From Actinomycetes bacterium (GTDB lineage Bacteria; Actinomycetota; Actinomycetes; Actinomycetales; Dermatophilaceae), in contig JAKPEG010000042.1 in assembly GCA_029552065.1 (NCBI GenBank), positions 1-64,000 of the forward strand: 64,000 nt of DNA. The letters are read 5' to 3'. Within the stretch, counting starts at the first letter, position 1. Each line of letters opens with the position of its first letter. Below, piece after piece: positions 1 through 12,714 of the stretch. Made by a program: the position numbers and the translations under genes. The notes under the pieces are model-generated. The model did not search any database and had not been told where the DNA came from. It worked only from the letters and a program-made list of their open reading frames with translations.

Positions 1-56
1 ACCTCGGGGGCGCCGGGCCAGCTCGGGACCGGAGCTGGGGCGACTCCGGCAAGCCG

Positions 57-90
57 AAGGATTCTGCACACCAGAGCGTGCGAAATCCTT
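57..90 (-). terminator. Hairpin downstream of DUF3566 gene
   Basis: An imperfect inverted repeat: seven pairs (57-63 with 84-90), a small internal loop, then four more pairs (66-69 with 78-81) around an 8-base loop. It lies 56 bases past the stop of the gyrB-gyrA-DUF3566 operon and is the only strong structure in bases 1-145. There is no T-tract, which is common for actinobacterial terminators, so the role is inferred. No tRNA was recognised in bases 1-145, although tRNA-Ile/Ala genes often follow this operon. Confidence 0.4.
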
Positions 91-145
91 CCTGCAGACG
101 GGCACGAACCGAGGAACTGCCCCGGCAGGAGCCCCAGACGGTCGA

Positions 146-1111
146 TCAGTCGTCGGTGAGGGTGAGTTGCACGCCGCCGACGAGGGAGGCGCAGATGTTG
201 TAGAGGTAGGCGCCGAGGGTGCCCAGCGCGGTGAGCAGGATGACGTCGATCACCCCGACGACCATGGACAGGGCCGTGACCCGGGCGAAGCCGATGTAGT
301 CCATGATCTGGAACGGCTCCGCGCTCGAGGGCTGCAGGCTCTTGACGAGGTTGTCGATGTCGCTGAAGACGTTCATCGCCGACAGGATCATCCACAGCGC
401 CATCGTGCCCACGACGAGCCCGAGCGCCGCGGCGAAGGACAGCAGGAACGAGATCTTCATCGCCGACCACGGGTCGACCCGGGCGACCGCCAGACGCACC
501 CGTCGGGTCGTCGTGCGGGCCCTGGGCACCGGATTCGACACACCCGCCGGTCGAGACGTCGTGGGTCCGGCCGGCCGAGGGGCGGCGGCCGCACCGGCGG
601 CCGCACCTGTGGCCGCTGCACCTGTGGCCGCCGCTGCACCTGTGGCCGCCGCGCCTGTGGCCGTCGCACCGGCTCCCACCGGACGCGTGGCCGCCGGGGT
701 CGGAGCGGGCCCGGAAGCCGCCGATCCAGCCCCTGCCGGACGGGTCGTGGGGACCGGGGCGGTCACCGGCCCGCTGTCGCTCGTCGGCCGCGAGGATGGC
801 ATGGGGACGGGGGCCGTCGGGGCGTCCCAGGCCTCCGACGTGTTGGCCCCCGGACGGGAGCCGGACGACGGCGAGGTCCCGGAGGGCGAGCCGGACGACG
901 GGACGGCCGCCGACGGCATACCCGATCCGACGTCGGAAGCGGAGGTGGCCGCACCGGAAGCGGAGGTGGCCGCGCCGGTGGCGGCCGAGACGACCGGGCC
1001 GGTCGCCGAACTCGCCGAGGTCCCCGGACTCGCCGAGCTCGCCGCACGCGCCGCATCAGCGCGCGGGCGCTCGAACGGGGATCGGGGCGTGGTGCCCCCG
1101 GGCGTGCTCAC
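146..1111 (-). CDS. DUF3566 membrane protein downstream of gyrA
   Basis: 321 residues, GTG start overlapping the gyrA stop (GTGA) with GGAGGT five bases upstream, so translation is probably coupled to gyrA. Residues 1 to about 205 are low-complexity Ala/Pro/Ser/Thr/Gly with short repeats such as AATGAAATGA. The last about 110 residues form the conserved DUF3566 part: two hydrophobic helices (around [20 protein letters not shown] and [20 protein letters not shown]) with a conserved loop between. Homologues follow gyrA in many actinobacteria; the family function is unknown to me. The long disordered N-terminus is probably cytoplasmic and poorly conserved. Confidence 0.9.
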   Translation of the reverse strand: MSTPGGTTPRSPFERPRADAARAASSASPGTSASSATGPVVSAATGAATSASGAATSASDVGSGMPSAAVPSSGSPSGTSPSSGSRPGANTSEAWDAPTAPVPMPSSRPTSDSGPVTAPVPTTRPAGAGSAASGPAPTPAATRPVGAGATATGAAATGAAAATGAAATGAAAGAAAAPRPAGPTTSRPAGVSNPVPRARTTTRRVRLAVARVDPWSAMKISFLLSFAAALGLVVGTMALWMILSAMNVFSDIDNLVKSLQPSSAEPFQIMDYIGFARVTALSMVVGVIDVILLTALGTLGAYLYNICASLVGGVQLTLTDD

Positions 1112-3840
1112 TCACTACCTCCAGGCTGCTCCGGGTCCGGTCCCACGACTGGCTCGGCTGGTTGCGCGTCTTTGGCTGGTTCAGCTGGTGCACCCGGCTC
1201 GACCGCCCGATCGACCGCCTGGCCGGCCTCCGTCTGGTCAGACGGTACGCCATTGTCCTCGTCGGAGGTCGTTTCGGCGTTGCGCGCCACAGCCACGATG
1301 GCGTCGTCGTGGTCGGGGGTGGCGAACTTGACCCCCATGGTGAGCCGTCCCGTGTAGTTGACCTCGGAGACCGCCGACCGGACGATCTTGCCCTTCTCCA
1401 TGACGACCATGACCTCGTCGGTGTCCTCGACGGTGAGGGCGCCGACGAGGTCGCCGCCCTTCTCCGAGAGCCGCGCGACGGCGACCCCGAGGATGCCGCG
1501 GCCCTTGACGTTCCACTCCGAGGCCTTCGAGCGCTTGGCCAGACCGTTCTCGAAGACGACGAACACGTCCGGGTCGGCGTCGGCGGGGATCACCGACATC
1601 GACAGCAGCCGGTCGTCGCCGCGGAAGCGCATCCCCGTGACGCCCGAAGTCGCCCGGCCCATCGGCCGCAGCGTCGAGTCGTCGGCGTGGAAGCGCACCG
1701 ACATCCCCTTGCGCGAGACGAGCAGGAGGTCGTCGGTGGCCGAGGCGAGGTCGGCGCCCACGAGCATGTCGTCGTCGCGCAGGTTGACCGCGATGAGTCC
1801 GCCCGTGCGCGGCGAGTCGTATTCGGCGAGTCGGGTCTTCTTCACGAGGCCGCCGCGGGTGGCGAGCACGAGGTATGCCGCCTGCTGATAGTCGGCGATC
1901 GCCAGCACCTGCGCGATCTCCTCGCCGGGCTGGAAGGCGAGCAGGTTGGCCACGTGTTGGCCCTTGGCGTCCCGGCCACCCTCGGGCAGCTCGTAGGCCT
2001 TGGCTCGATAGACCCGGCCGAGGTTGGTGAAGAAGAGCAGCCACCGGTGGGTCGTCGTCGTGAAGAAGTGCTCGACGACGTCCTCGCCGCGCAGCTGCGC
2101 CCCGCGCACGCCCTTGCCGCCACGTCGTTGCGAGCGGTAGAGGTCGGTCTTGGTGCGCTTGGCGTAGCCGCCCCGGGTGATCGTGACGACGACGTCCTCC
2201 TCCGGGATGAGGTCCTCGACCGACATGTCGCCGTCGAAGAACTCGATCCGGGTGCGCCGCTCGTCGCCGTACTTGTCGACGATCTCGGCGAGCTCCTCGC
2301 TGATGATCGTGCGCTGCCGCTCCGGCCGGGCCAGGATGTCCTCGTAGTCGGCGATGAGCGTGGCGAGCCGGTCGTGCTCGTCGATGATCTTCTGCCGTTC
2401 GAGTGCAGCCAGCCGGCGCAGCTGCATGTTGAGGATGTCGGTGGCCTGCAGCTCGTCGATGTCGAGCAGCTCGATGAGCCCCTCACGGGCTATCTCGACG
2501 GTCGCCGAGGCCCGGATGAGCGCGATGACGGCGTCGAGCTGGTCGAGGGCCTTGAGCCGCCCGCGCAACAGGTGGATCTGGTTCTGTGCCTCGGCCAGCC
2601 GGTATGCCGTGCGCCGCACGACGACGTCGATCTGGTGCTCCACCCAGTGCCGGACGAAGGCGTCGATCGGCAGGGTCCGCGGCACGTCGTCGACGAGGGC
2701 GAGCATGTTCGCCCCGAAGGTGGTCTGCAGCTGGGTGTGCTTGTAGAGGTTGTTGAGCACGACCTTGGCGACCGCGTCGCGCTTGAGCACGATGACCAGC
2801 CGCTGGCCGGTCCGCCCGGAGGTCTCGTCGCGGATGTCGGCGATGCCGGCCAGCCGGCCCTCGCGAACCTGCTCGGCCATCTTGAGCGCGAGCGCGTCCG
2901 GGTTGACCTGGTAGGGCACCTCGGTGACGACCAGGCAGGTGCGGCCCTGGATCTCCTCGACCAGGACCTTGGCGCGCATGATGATCGCGCCGCGGCCGGT
3001 GCGGTAGGCGTCCTCGATCCCCTTGCGGCCCATGATGAGCGCGCCGGTCGGGAAGTCCGGGCCCTTGATCACCGAGAGGGCATGCTCGAGCAGCTCCTCG
3101 CGGCTGGCCTCCGGGTGGGCCAGGTACCACTGGGCGGCCGCGGCCACCTCACGGAGGTTGTGCGGCGGGATCTGGGTGGCCATCCCGACCGCGATGCCCG
3201 AGCTGCCGTTGACCAACAGGTTGGGGAACCGGCTGGGCAGGACGACCGGCTCGCGGGTCTTGCCGTCGTAGTTCTCCTTGAAGTCGACGGTGTCCTCGGT
3301 GATGTCCCGGACCATCTCCATGGCCAGCTGGGCCATCCGGCACTCGGTATAACGCGAGGCGGCGGCGCCGTCGTTGCCCGGGCTGCCGAAGTTGCCCTGC
3401 CCGTCGACGAGCGGATAGCGCAAGGACCACGGCTGCACCAGCCGGACCAGGGCGTCGTAGATCGCCATGTCGCCGTGCGGGTGGTACTGGCCCATGACGT
3501 CGCCGACGACCCGGGAGCACTTGTTGTAGCCCCGGTCCGGCCGGTAGCCGCCGTCGTACATCGCGTAGATGACCCGCCGATGCACCGGCTTGAGCCCGTC
3601 CCGCACGTCCGGCAACGCCCGGCTCACGATGACCGTCATCGCGTAGTCGATGTAGGACCGCTGCATCTCGGTGTTGAGATCGACCGGCACCACCCGGTCG
3701 CCGCCGGTCGACGGCGGCGAGGTCGTGCCGAGCTCCTCGACCGGCTCGTCGTCGAGCTCCTCGACGTGCTCGCTCAGGTCGTCACCCGCACCCAGGGCGT
3801 CCTCGTCCTCGGGCGGCTCGATCGGCGGCTGCTCACTCAC
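1108..3840 (-). CDS. gyrA: DNA gyrase subunit A
   Basis: 910 residues, GTG start with AAGGAT eight bases upstream. It is the breakage-reunion subunit of gyrase (A2B2), which introduces negative supercoils with ATP. The catalytic tyrosine is Y164 in SRYTECR; the GyrA-box QRRGGKG is present in the C-terminal beta-pinwheel. The first about 45 residues are an acidic extension absent from E. coli GyrA. In the quinolone-determining region the motif reads [10 protein letters not shown], so Met125 stands where E. coli has Ser83 and M. tuberculosis Ala90, while the acidic partner (Asp129) is kept. It follows gyrB after 99 bases and is overlapped by the DUF3566 gene. Confidence 0.98.
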   Translation of the reverse strand: MSEQPPIEPPEDEDALGAGDDLSEHVEELDDEPVEELGTTSPPSTGGDRVVPVDLNTEMQRSYIDYAMTVIVSRALPDVRDGLKPVHRRVIYAMYDGGYRPDRGYNKCSRVVGDVMGQYHPHGDMAIYDALVRLVQPWSLRYPLVDGQGNFGSPGNDGAAASRYTECRMAQLAMEMVRDITEDTVDFKENYDGKTREPVVLPSRFPNLLVNGSSGIAVGMATQIPPHNLREVAAAAQWYLAHPEASREELLEHALSVIKGPDFPTGALIMGRKGIEDAYRTGRGAIIMRAKVLVEEIQGRTCLVVTEVPYQVNPDALALKMAEQVREGRLAGIADIRDETSGRTGQRLVIVLKRDAVAKVVLNNLYKHTQLQTTFGANMLALVDDVPRTLPIDAFVRHWVEHQIDVVVRRTAYRLAEAQNQIHLLRGRLKALDQLDAVIALIRASATVEIAREGLIELLDIDELQATDILNMQLRRLAALERQKIIDEHDRLATLIADYEDILARPERQRTIISEELAEIVDKYGDERRTRIEFFDGDMSVEDLIPEEDVVVTITRGGYAKRTKTDLYRSQRRGGKGVRGAQLRGEDVVEHFFTTTTHRWLLFFTNLGRVYRAKAYELPEGGRDAKGQHVANLLAFQPGEEIAQVLAIADYQQAAYLVLATRGGLVKKTRLAEYDSPRTGGLIAVNLRDDDMLVGADLASATDDLLLVSRKGMSVRFHADDSTLRPMGRATSGVTGMRFRGDDRLLSMSVIPADADPDVFVVFENGLAKRSKASEWNVKGRGILGVAVARLSEKGGDLVGALTVEDTDEVMVVMEKGKIVRSAVSEVNYTGRLTMGVKFATPDHDDAIVAVARNAETTSDEDNGVPSDQTEAGQAVDRAVEPGAPAEPAKDAQPAEPVVGPDPEQPGGSE

Positions 3841-3939
3841 TGAACATCCTTACTACTCAACGGGACTCACGGTTCGGGAGGCGAACAGCGGTGGGCGGGC
3901 GGCATACCGGAGTGAAGGCCGGGCGCACACCGTGCCCAT

Positions 3940-6440
<2,501 letters not shown>

Positions 6441-7517
6441 ATGGCCTCACCCCGCCAGGTGCCCAGGAACCGCACCCATCCGGGCACAGGGTGCGGGGAT
6501 GGGCCGGTCGATGTCCGATTCAGCGGCCCATATCCGCACGCAACGCGTCCTCTCGTCCTGGCCGTCGGCCTCGTCACCGTCGACGTCGTCCACCGGGTCG
6601 ACCGGCTGGCCGGGTCGGACGAGAAGGTCGTCGGCCACGACCAGCGGATCGAGCCCGGCGGCCCGGCCGCCAATGCCGCCCGGGTCGCTGCCATGCTCCA
6701 CGACGGGCTCCAGAACGAGCCCCACAGCGAGCCCCACGGCACGCCTCTCGGCGACGCCTACGACAGGCCTCACGAGTCGGCCCGGCTGCTCGCGCCCTTC
6801 GGTCGCAGTCCGCTGCGTCCGGTGCTCGCCCGCAGCCTGCGTGACGCCGGCGTGTCCTGGCACGACCCACGCTCCCACGTCCCGCACGAAGCCCCCGTGT
6901 CGAGCATCCTCGTCGAGCCCTCGGGAGCGCGCGCCGTAGTCTCCGGGGGAGCGCCGAGCCTGCCGGCGACGGCCCGGCTCGGGCGGCATACCGTCGAGCG
7001 CCTGCTCGCGGACGTCGGGGCGGTGCTGGTCGACGGTCACGCGCTGCCCTATGCCCTCGCCGTCGCGCGTGCGGCGCGCGAGCGCGGCATACCGGTCGTC
7101 TTCGACGGCGGATCGGCGAAGCCGGGCACTCGGGAGCTGCTCGCACACGTCGACCTCGCCATCCTGTCCGCGGCTTTCCGGGCTCCCGGCGGCGGCGACC
7201 CGCTCGACTGGGTGCAGGCCGCGGGGGTCGCCCTCGTCGCCCGCAGCGACGGCCCTCGACCGGTCCACGCCCGCATCGGCGCGCGTCGGATCCGCATCCC
7301 GGTCCCGCACGTGCCGGTCGTCGACACGACGGGCGCCGGCGACGTCCTGCACGGGGCCGCCGCCCAGGCCGTCGCGCTGCTCGGCCTCACCCCCGCGACC
7401 GTCCCGGACATCCTGCGGTATGCCGTGCAGATCGCCTCGCAGTCGTGTGCTCACGCAGGCGTGACCTTGCGCGGCAATCCCTTGAAAATTAATTTGGATC
7501 AATTCCTGAGATGGTGA
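6441..7517 (+). CDS. PfkB-family carbohydrate kinase, substrate unknown
   Basis: 358 residues from the ATG at 6441; the frame is open further upstream but this is the first plausible start (weak Shine-Dalgarno). A cytoplasmic ribokinase-like kinase: the substrate-side glycine motif EPGGPAANAARVA is near residues 70-85 and the signature DTTGAGDVLHGAAAQ, with the catalytic Asp of GAGD, is near 294-308. The sugar or nucleoside substrate cannot be told. Residues about 93-115 are a His/Pro/Glu-rich insertion. The last dozen codons, ending DQFLRW, are AT-rich and unlike the body, so the C-terminus may have been replaced. The gene sits alone on the plus strand between gyrB and the dciA-sulfurtransferase pair. 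Confidence 0.8.
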   Translation: MASPRQVPRNRTHPGTGCGDGPVDVRFSGPYPHATRPLVLAVGLVTVDVVHRVDRLAGSDEKVVGHDQRIEPGGPAANAARVAAMLHDGLQNEPHSEPHGTPLGDAYDRPHESARLLAPFGRSPLRPVLARSLRDAGVSWHDPRSHVPHEAPVSSILVEPSGARAVVSGGAPSLPATARLGRHTVERLLADVGAVLVDGHALPYALAVARAARERGIPVVFDGGSAKPGTRELLAHVDLAILSAAFRAPGGGDPLDWVQAAGVALVARSDGPRPVHARIGARRIRIPVPHVPVVDTTGAGDVLHGAAAQAVALLGLTPATVPDILRYAVQIASQSCAHAGVTLRGNPLKINLDQFLRW

Positions 7518-7546
7518 CACGGAGTTGGTAAAGCGATAGTAAAGTC
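7485..7546. other. AT-rich island at pfkB 3' end
   Basis: About 60 bases that are markedly AT-rich inside a very GC-rich region. It codes the last pfkB residues and runs past the stop. Just beyond lies a direct repeat read on the minus strand as TTTAC-N6-TTTAC, i.e. one helical turn apart, a spacing typical of some response-regulator boxes. Minus-strand genes downstream are far away, so a promoter or operator role is only a possibility; a recombination scar is the other. Confidence 0.3.
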
Positions 7547-7849
7547 GCCCTCGGCGCCGAAGCTCGCCCACCCCGAGTCTCCGGCGGCGGCTCCTCGGGC
7601 CCGGTCTCCGGGCCGGAGGAGCGTCCGGCACGACATGCGTGAGAGCGACCGGTGAAGGGGCAAACCCGGTCGTGCGCAGGGCATCCGTGCGGGTAGGCAG
7701 GACGCACGCAGGGTTAGGCCCGGCTCCGATCGGTTGGGACATCGCACATGTGGGGGCGGTCCCGGGGCGACAGACGTGCGTCATGACGGGGCTGGCGAGG
7801 ACTGCTCGCCAGCCCCGTCATGCTGTTCCGGCCCAGGGCGGCCAACCAG
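7518..7849. other. Convergent intergenic region after pfkB
   Basis: 332 bases between the stops of pfkB (plus) and the sulfurtransferase gene (minus). Apart from the AT-rich patch at its left edge and the strong hairpin at 7782-7822 I see no gene: short frames here have no ribosome-binding site or recognisable product. Confidence 0.6.
7782..7822. terminator. 18-bp perfect hairpin, bidirectional terminator
   Basis: Bases 7782-7799 pair perfectly with 7805-7822 (18 base pairs, about two thirds GC) around a 5-base loop. It lies between two convergent genes, 27 bases past the stop of the minus-strand sulfurtransferase gene and 264 past that of pfkB. No T-run follows on either strand. Position and symmetry make a bidirectional terminator the simplest reading. 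Confidence 0.75.
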
Positions 7850-8740
7850 TCATGAGGCTCCGATGGCCACCGCTCGACCGGGCGTATTGCACCAGGCCGA
7901 CCACGAGCCCGGGTAGAGCGCGACCGTGACCCCGAGGGTGGCAAGTGCGAGAACGGCATGGGCGGCCGAAACCCCCGAGCCACAGGACACGGCAACCGGG
8001 CGTCCCTCGGCGACCACCGCGAGAACCGGCGCGAGGATCGCCCGCAACTCCGGCTCCGGAGGGAGCGTGCCGTCGACGGCGAAGAGCTGGGCGACCGGGA
8101 GGTTGACCGCCCCGGGGATGTGACCGGCCACCGGATCGAGCGGCTCGACCTCTCCCCGGAATCGCTCGGCGGCCCGCACGTCGACGAGCAGGCCGTCGCG
8201 CGCCGACTCGGCGGCCCCGTCGATGTCGACCGTGGGCAGAGTCGCGGCGCTGGAGCCCGCTGGCGCCGGATCGACCGGCCGAATCGGCGCCGCCGGCTCC
8301 GTCGTGAGCGGCAGACCCGCTGCGGTCCACGCGTCGACCCCACCGTCGAGGACCCGGACCCGCAGCCCCGCCCACCTCAGCACCCACCAGGCCCGGGCAG
8401 CCGCGAAGGACCCGGCCTCGTCATAGACGACGATCTGCGACCGCGACCCCACCCCCAGTTCCCCGAGCGCCGCGACGAGCGCCGCCGGGTCCGGGAGTGG
8501 GTGACGCCCGTCGCGTGGGTCGCCGGTATGCCGCGTGAGCACCCGTTCGAGGTCGAGGAAACGCGCGCTGGGGAGGTGGCCCGCGGCATACCGCTGCGCG
8601 CCTGCACCCGGTGACTCGCCGAGCCGCCACCGGACGTCGAACAGGACGAATCGCGAATCCCCCTGTGCCGCAATGCCTTCCCGCTGAATCGCCGCGGCGA
8701 GCTGGGGCACCTGGACGAGAACGTCGGCACGGGCGGACAT
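7850..8740 (-). CDS. Two-domain sulfurtransferase (rhodanese / 3-mercaptopyruvate type)
   Basis: 296 residues, ATG start nine bases after dciA, with no clear Shine-Dalgarno. Two rhodanese domains: an N-terminal non-catalytic one (about 10-140) and a C-terminal catalytic one (about 165-290) with the active-site loop CGSGVS, the form seen in mercaptopyruvate sulfurtransferases (thiosulfate rhodaneses usually have CRxGx[RT]). It would move sulfane sulfur from 3-mercaptopyruvate or thiosulfate to an acceptor in the cytoplasm. It is the last gene of the dnaA-side minus-strand run and an unusual neighbour for dciA, which is normally followed by gyrB. Confidence 0.9.
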   Translation of the reverse strand: MSARADVLVQVPQLAAAIQREGIAAQGDSRFVLFDVRWRLGESPGAGAQRYAAGHLPSARFLDLERVLTRHTGDPRDGRHPLPDPAALVAALGELGVGSRSQIVVYDEAGSFAAARAWWVLRWAGLRVRVLDGGVDAWTAAGLPLTTEPAAPIRPVDPAPAGSSAATLPTVDIDGAAESARDGLLVDVRAAERFRGEVEPLDPVAGHIPGAVNLPVAQLFAVDGTLPPEPELRAILAPVLAVVAEGRPVAVSCGSGVSAAHAVLALATLGVTVALYPGSWSAWCNTPGRAVAIGAS

Positions 8741-8749
8741 GAGCCGAGC

Positions 8750-9355
8750 CTAGCCGTAGGTGTCGCGGGGGCCCTCGCCACGCACGCGGCGACGTCCCTT
8801 CACCCACGAGGGAGCGGCCGGTCCGCGGACAGTGAACTCGGTGACCACGCCCGGACCCACCTCGGCGTCGATCCGGCCGAGGATCACCGACGTGAGCAAC
8901 CGCATCTGGGTGGCCCACGCGGACGAATCGGCCTGCACGGTGAGGTGCGTGCTCTCGAAGCCGAGTGGGCGGACGTGGGCGGCCACATCGGGCCCGACGA
9001 TCTCGGCCCACCGGCCGAGGACCGAGCCCACCGTGACATCTGCGGACCACCCCCGGTCCGCGAGCAGTCGACTCACCTGATCGCCGAGGGTTGCTGGGTC
9101 CCGGTCCTCGCCCGCGGTGGCCCGACGGGCGGCACCCGGCAGGCGACGACCTCGCGGAAGTGGCTTCATCCCGGGTCGCAGGCCCTTGTCGCGCGCGACC
9201 CGTCGTGCGCGGGAAAGAGCCTCTCGCGCAGCCGATTCCGCGTCTGCAGACGCGTCCTCGGCGAGATCCCCAGCCACGTCCGGGATGACGGCATCGGGCT
9301 CGTCGGGCTCGTCGGACGGGTCTGACCGCCTGGGCCCGGTCGGGTCACGGCGCAC
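8750..9355 (-). CDS. dciA: DciA-type (DUF721) replicative helicase loader
   Basis: 201 residues, GTG start overlapping the end of recF by 11 bases, with GGGAGG seven bases upstream. DUF721 proteins help load DnaB helicase in bacteria without DnaC. The conserved domain is residues about 85-180 ([25 protein letters not shown], then the strand-helix segment with [11 protein letters not shown]). The first 80 residues are charged and low complexity, with the actinobacterial [10 protein letters not shown] segment. Position next to recF in the oriC cluster is the standard one for this family. Confidence 0.9.
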   Translation of the reverse strand: MRRDPTGPRRSDPSDEPDEPDAVIPDVAGDLAEDASADAESAAREALSRARRVARDKGLRPGMKPLPRGRRLPGAARRATAGEDRDPATLGDQVSRLLADRGWSADVTVGSVLGRWAEIVGPDVAAHVRPLGFESTHLTVQADSSAWATQMRLLTSVILGRIDAEVGPGVVTEFTVRGPAAPSWVKGRRRVRGEGPRDTYG

Positions 9356-10556
9356 GGGTGACCTCCCCGAGGGTGACGGCGAAGGTCGTGCCGGCCGTGC
9401 GCAGGGCCTCGGGGACGTCGCCGGCCACGGCGGCCGTCACGAGCACCTGCTCGCACCCGCTCACGAGATCGGCCAACCGGGTCCGCCGAGCACCGTCGAG
9501 CTCGGCGAAGACGTCGTCGAGGACGAGCACCGGATCCTCGCCGAGGTCAGCACGCAGGATCTCGTATGCCGCGAGCTTGAGTCCCAGTGCGAGAGACCAT
9601 GATTCGCCGTGGCTGGCGTAGCCGCGGGCCGGCATCGGCCCGAGGCTGAGGAGAACGTCGTCGCGGTGTGGACCGACGAGCGACACCCCACGCTCGATCT
9701 CCTCGGCCCGATGTTCTTCGAAGCTTGCGAGCAGTTCGGCCTGCAGAGCCTGCGCGTCAGGGACCTCTCCGGCCGCGACCGCGGCCGCGACCGGCTCGCG
9801 CAGCCCCACCCGGTAGACGGCCGTCGCCCCTGCCTCGTGCTCGGCGACCTGCGCGTATGCCGCCGCGAGCAGGGGCCGCAGATCGTGCAGCAGCCGCAGT
9901 CTGCCGGCGAGCAGTCGTGCGCCCACCTCTGCGAGATGGTGGTTCCACACGTCGAGGGTGTGCAGGGCCGATTCCCTTGCGTCCTGCGGGTTCTCGCCGT
10001 CCGCGATGCTCGCGGAGCGACGGCGGCTCCCACCGCGGCGGAGGACGGGAGCTGCGGACTTGAGCAGGGCGTTGCGCTGGCGCAGGATCCGCTCGTAGTC
10101 GGCGCGCACGCCGGCCCACCGGGGCTGGCGTGCGACGAGCAGCTCGTCGAGGAAGGCACGTCGGCCGGCGGGATCGCCCTTGACGAGTGCGAGGTCCTCG
10201 GGCGCGAAGAGCACGGTGAGCAGCGTGCCCAGGACATCGCGCGTGCGCGGGAGCGGGCTTCGGTTGAGGCGGGCCCGGTTGGCGCGGCCGGGAGCGATCT
10301 CGATCTCGACGAGGGCCGCACGACCCTGGCGCTCGACGGCGACCCGGATGACAGCCCGCTCGGCGCCGAAGCGTACGAGGGGGGCGTCCACGGCGACCCG
10401 ATGACTGCCGAGCGTCGCGGCATACCCGATCGCCTCGACAAGGTTGGTCTTGCCGCGTCCGTTGCCGCCGAGGAAGGTGACCACTCCGGGTGCCAGCTCG
10501 ATCGAGGCGGCGGGATAGGAGCGGAAGTCGACGAGCTCGACCCCCCGGACGTGCAC
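9345..10556 (-). CDS. recF: DNA replication/repair protein RecF
   Basis: 403 residues, GTG start eight bases after gnd. SMC-like ABC ATPase that helps load RecA at gaps together with RecO and RecR. The Walker A motif [14 protein letters not shown] is at about 29-42; the C-terminal Walker B/D-loop region reads [16 protein letters not shown] near 345-360. Length is close to the usual 360-400. It is in the normal order dnaA-dnaN-gnd-recF-dciA. Confidence 0.97.
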   Translation of the reverse strand: MHVRGVELVDFRSYPAASIELAPGVVTFLGGNGRGKTNLVEAIGYAATLGSHRVAVDAPLVRFGAERAVIRVAVERQGRAALVEIEIAPGRANRARLNRSPLPRTRDVLGTLLTVLFAPEDLALVKGDPAGRRAFLDELLVARQPRWAGVRADYERILRQRNALLKSAAPVLRRGGSRRRSASIADGENPQDARESALHTLDVWNHHLAEVGARLLAGRLRLLHDLRPLLAAAYAQVAEHEAGATAVYRVGLREPVAAAVAAGEVPDAQALQAELLASFEEHRAEEIERGVSLVGPHRDDVLLSLGPMPARGYASHGESWSLALGLKLAAYEILRADLGEDPVLVLDDVFAELDGARRTRLADLVSGCEQVLVTAAVAGDVPEALRTAGTTFAVTLGEVTRAP

Positions 10557-10564
10557 GGGCGGAC

Positions 10565-11500
10565 CTAGGCGTGCGGCGCTGGTGTGCCCGCCTCGCCGCG
10601 GCGCAGCGCCTCGCCCTCGGCGATGGTCATCACCTCATGTCCGCCGAACTGTCCGCGCAGCGCGGCGACCGCCTGCATCTGCGGGCTGAGCTCCTGGCGG
10701 GAGGCGAACCGGGCGAACAAGGCCGCGGAGATCACCGGCATCGGCACCCCGAGCTCGACCGCCTCCTCGACCGTCCAGCGGCCCTCGCCCGAGTCGACCG
10801 TGTAGTCGGAGACCCCTTCGAGGGTGGGGTTGGCCTCGAGCGCGGCCACCATGAGGTCGAGCAGCCAGGACCGCACGACCGTGCCACGCGACCAGGCCTT
10901 GAACGCACCCGGGACGTCGCGGACGATGTCCTTGCGGACGAGCAATTCGTAGCCCTCGGCATAGGCCGCCATGAGGCCGTATTCGATCCCGTTGTGGACC
11001 ATCTTCGTGTAGTGGCCCGCTCCCACGTCACCGGCGTGGACGAAGCCCTCGTCACGGGGCCCCTCGGGGCGCAGGGCGTCGAAGATCGGCATCGCCCGCG
11101 CGACCCACTTCTTCGCGCCGCCGACCATGAGGCCGTAGCCATTGTCCAGGCCCCAGATACCGCCGCTCACACCGCAGTCGAGGTAGCCGATCTTGTTGCG
11201 GGACAATAGCTTTGCGTTGACATCGTCGTCAGTGAACTTGGAATTGCCTCCATCGATCACCAGATCGCCGGGCTCGAGCAGCCGCGCGAGGGTGGCGACC
11301 GTGTCCCGCGTCGGTGCACCGGAGGGCACCATCACCCAGACGACCCGTGGGGCGGCAAGGGCCTTGACCATGGCGGCGAGGGTGGGGACGTCCGTGACGG
11401 CCCGGTTACGGTCGTAGCCGACCACCTCGTGCCCCGCCCGTCGCAGGCGCTCGCGCATGTTGCCGCCCATCTTGCCCAAACCCACGAGACCCAGCTGCAT
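10565..11500 (-). CDS. gnd: 6-phosphogluconate dehydrogenase, decarboxylating
   Basis: 311 residues from the ATG at 11500, which has GGAAAGG about seven bases upstream; the frame is open further but the Rossmann fold begins here ([15 protein letters not shown]). It oxidises 6-phosphogluconate to ribulose 5-phosphate plus CO2 in the pentose phosphate pathway. The catalytic region shows [20 protein letters not shown] and [10 protein letters not shown]. The protein is of the short, about 300-residue class (often NAD-linked) rather than the 470-residue class. Placement between dnaN and recF is common in actinobacteria. Confidence 0.95.
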   Translation of the reverse strand: MQLGLVGLGKMGGNMRERLRRAGHEVVGYDRNRAVTDVPTLAAMVKALAAPRVVWVMVPSGAPTRDTVATLARLLEPGDLVIDGGNSKFTDDDVNAKLLSRNKIGYLDCGVSGGIWGLDNGYGLMVGGAKKWVARAMPIFDALRPEGPRDEGFVHAGDVGAGHYTKMVHNGIEYGLMAAYAEGYELLVRKDIVRDVPGAFKAWSRGTVVRSWLLDLMVAALEANPTLEGVSDYTVDSGEGRWTVEEAVELGVPMPVISAALFARFASRQELSPQMQAVAALRGQFGGHEVMTIAEGEALRRGEAGTPAPHA

Positions 11501-11580
11501 GAGGTGCCTTTCCGGATGGGAGAGCGGTGTGATCGGGTGTGAGGCGAGGTCCGCGGTGACGGCGCTGGGCCGTCGCCCGG

Positions 11581-12714
11581 TCAGGACGCGAAGCGGACCG
11601 GCATGAGGACGTAGCGATAGGCGGTGTCGGCGACGCCGTCGACCTCTGCCTGGCCGGTCAGGACGGCTGGGCGGCTGGGCTGCGTGAAGGACAGTCGGGT
11701 GAAGGCCGTGCCGAGCACGCCGAGACCGTCGAGGAGGAAGTGCGGGTTGAAGGCGATCTCGATCTCGGGCCCGGTGAGCGTGCATTCGACCGCCTCCGAG
11801 GCCTGGGCGTCCTCACCGGCGCCGGCCTCGATCGCCAGCTGGCCGTCGGTGAAGCGCAGCCGCACCGGGGTGTTGCGCTCGGCCACGAGGGCGACCCGCT
11901 TGACCGCCTCGACGAGAGCAGCCGTGGGCACGACCGCCTCGGTGTCAACGCTCGTGGGGAAGATCGAGGTCACCTTGGGATATTCGCCGTCGAGCAACCG
12001 GGTCGTCGAGCGCCGCTGCCCGGCCTCGAAGCCGACCAGTCCATCGCCCCCGGCATTGCTGCCCAGGGCCAGTTCGATCGACGCCGAGGCACCGAGCGCC
12101 TTGGCCGTGTCGTTGAGCGTGCGAGCCGGGACGAGCGCGATGTATGCCGCGTCCGGGCTCGCCGGGTTCCACGTGAGCTCACGCATCGCCAGGCGATAGC
12201 GGTCGGTGGCGAGCATCGTCACCTTCTCGCCGTCGATCTGGACGCGCACTCCGGTGAGGATGGGCAGCGTGTCGCCACGGTCGGCCGCCACGGCGACCTG
12301 GGCGACCGCCTGGGTGAAGACGTCGCCGGCGATCGTGCCGGAGGGGTCCGGCGCAGCCGGCAGGGTCGGGTATTCGTCGGCGGACATCATGAGCAGGCTG
12401 AATCGGCTCGTGCCGCAGACGACGTTGACCTTGCTCCCCTCGGTGCTCACGTCGACCGGGCGCGGAGGAAGGTTGCGGGAGATGTCGGCGAGCAGCCGGC
12501 CGAGGACGAGGACGGTGCCACTTTCGTCGACGTCGGCGGCGATGGTCACCTTGGCCGATACCTCGTAGTCGAAGGAGGACAGCGTGACGGTGCCGGCGCG
12601 GTCCGCCTCGACGAGGACACCGGCCAGGACGGGGACCGGCGGCCGCGCGGGGAGCCCACGGGCGACCCAGGACACCGCATCGGCCAGGACCTCACGCTCA
12701 ACCCGGAACTTCAC
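11581..12714 (-). CDS. dnaN: DNA polymerase III beta sliding clamp
   Basis: 377 residues from the GTG at 12714 (VKFRVEREVLADAVSWVARGLP), which has GGCGGAGAA eight bases upstream; an in-frame ATG 60 bases upstream would add residues with no family support. Three clamp domains of about 120 residues each; the C-terminus ends PVRFAS, with the VLMPVR segment that forms the partner-binding cleft. The ring dimer tethers polymerase to DNA. It is the first gene after dnaA and borders the oriC gap. Confidence 0.97.
   Translation of the reverse strand: MKFRVEREVLADAVSWVARGLPARPPVPVLAGVLVEADRAGTVTLSSFDYEVSAKVTIAADVDESGTVLVLGRLLADISRNLPPRPVDVSTEGSKVNVVCGTSRFSLLMMSADEYPTLPAAPDPSGTIAGDVFTQAVAQVAVAADRGDTLPILTGVRVQIDGEKVTMLATDRYRLAMRELTWNPASPDAAYIALVPARTLNDTAKALGASASIELALGSNAGGDGLVGFEAGQRRSTTRLLDGEYPKVTSIFPTSVDTEAVVPTAALVEAVKRVALVAERNTPVRLRFTDGQLAIEAGAGEDAQASEAVECTLTGPEIEIAFNPHFLLDGLGVLGTAFTRLSFTQPSRPAVLTGQAEVDGVADTAYRYVLMPVRFAS

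Noticed and set aside
1-145. tRNA-Ile/Ala after the gyrA operon
   Set aside because: No cloverleaf or conserved tRNA arms found in the available bases; they may lie outside the window.
796-3843. 1015-codon open frame on the plus strand opposite gyrA
   Set aside because: It mirrors gyrA codons; long antisense frames are expected in very GC-rich genes. No family-like segments or ribosome site.
11501-11785. Longer Gnd from an upstream start
   Set aside because: The added 95 residues overlap the dnaN coding end and read as Arg/Pro-rich noise; the Rossmann motif begins at the ATG at 11500.
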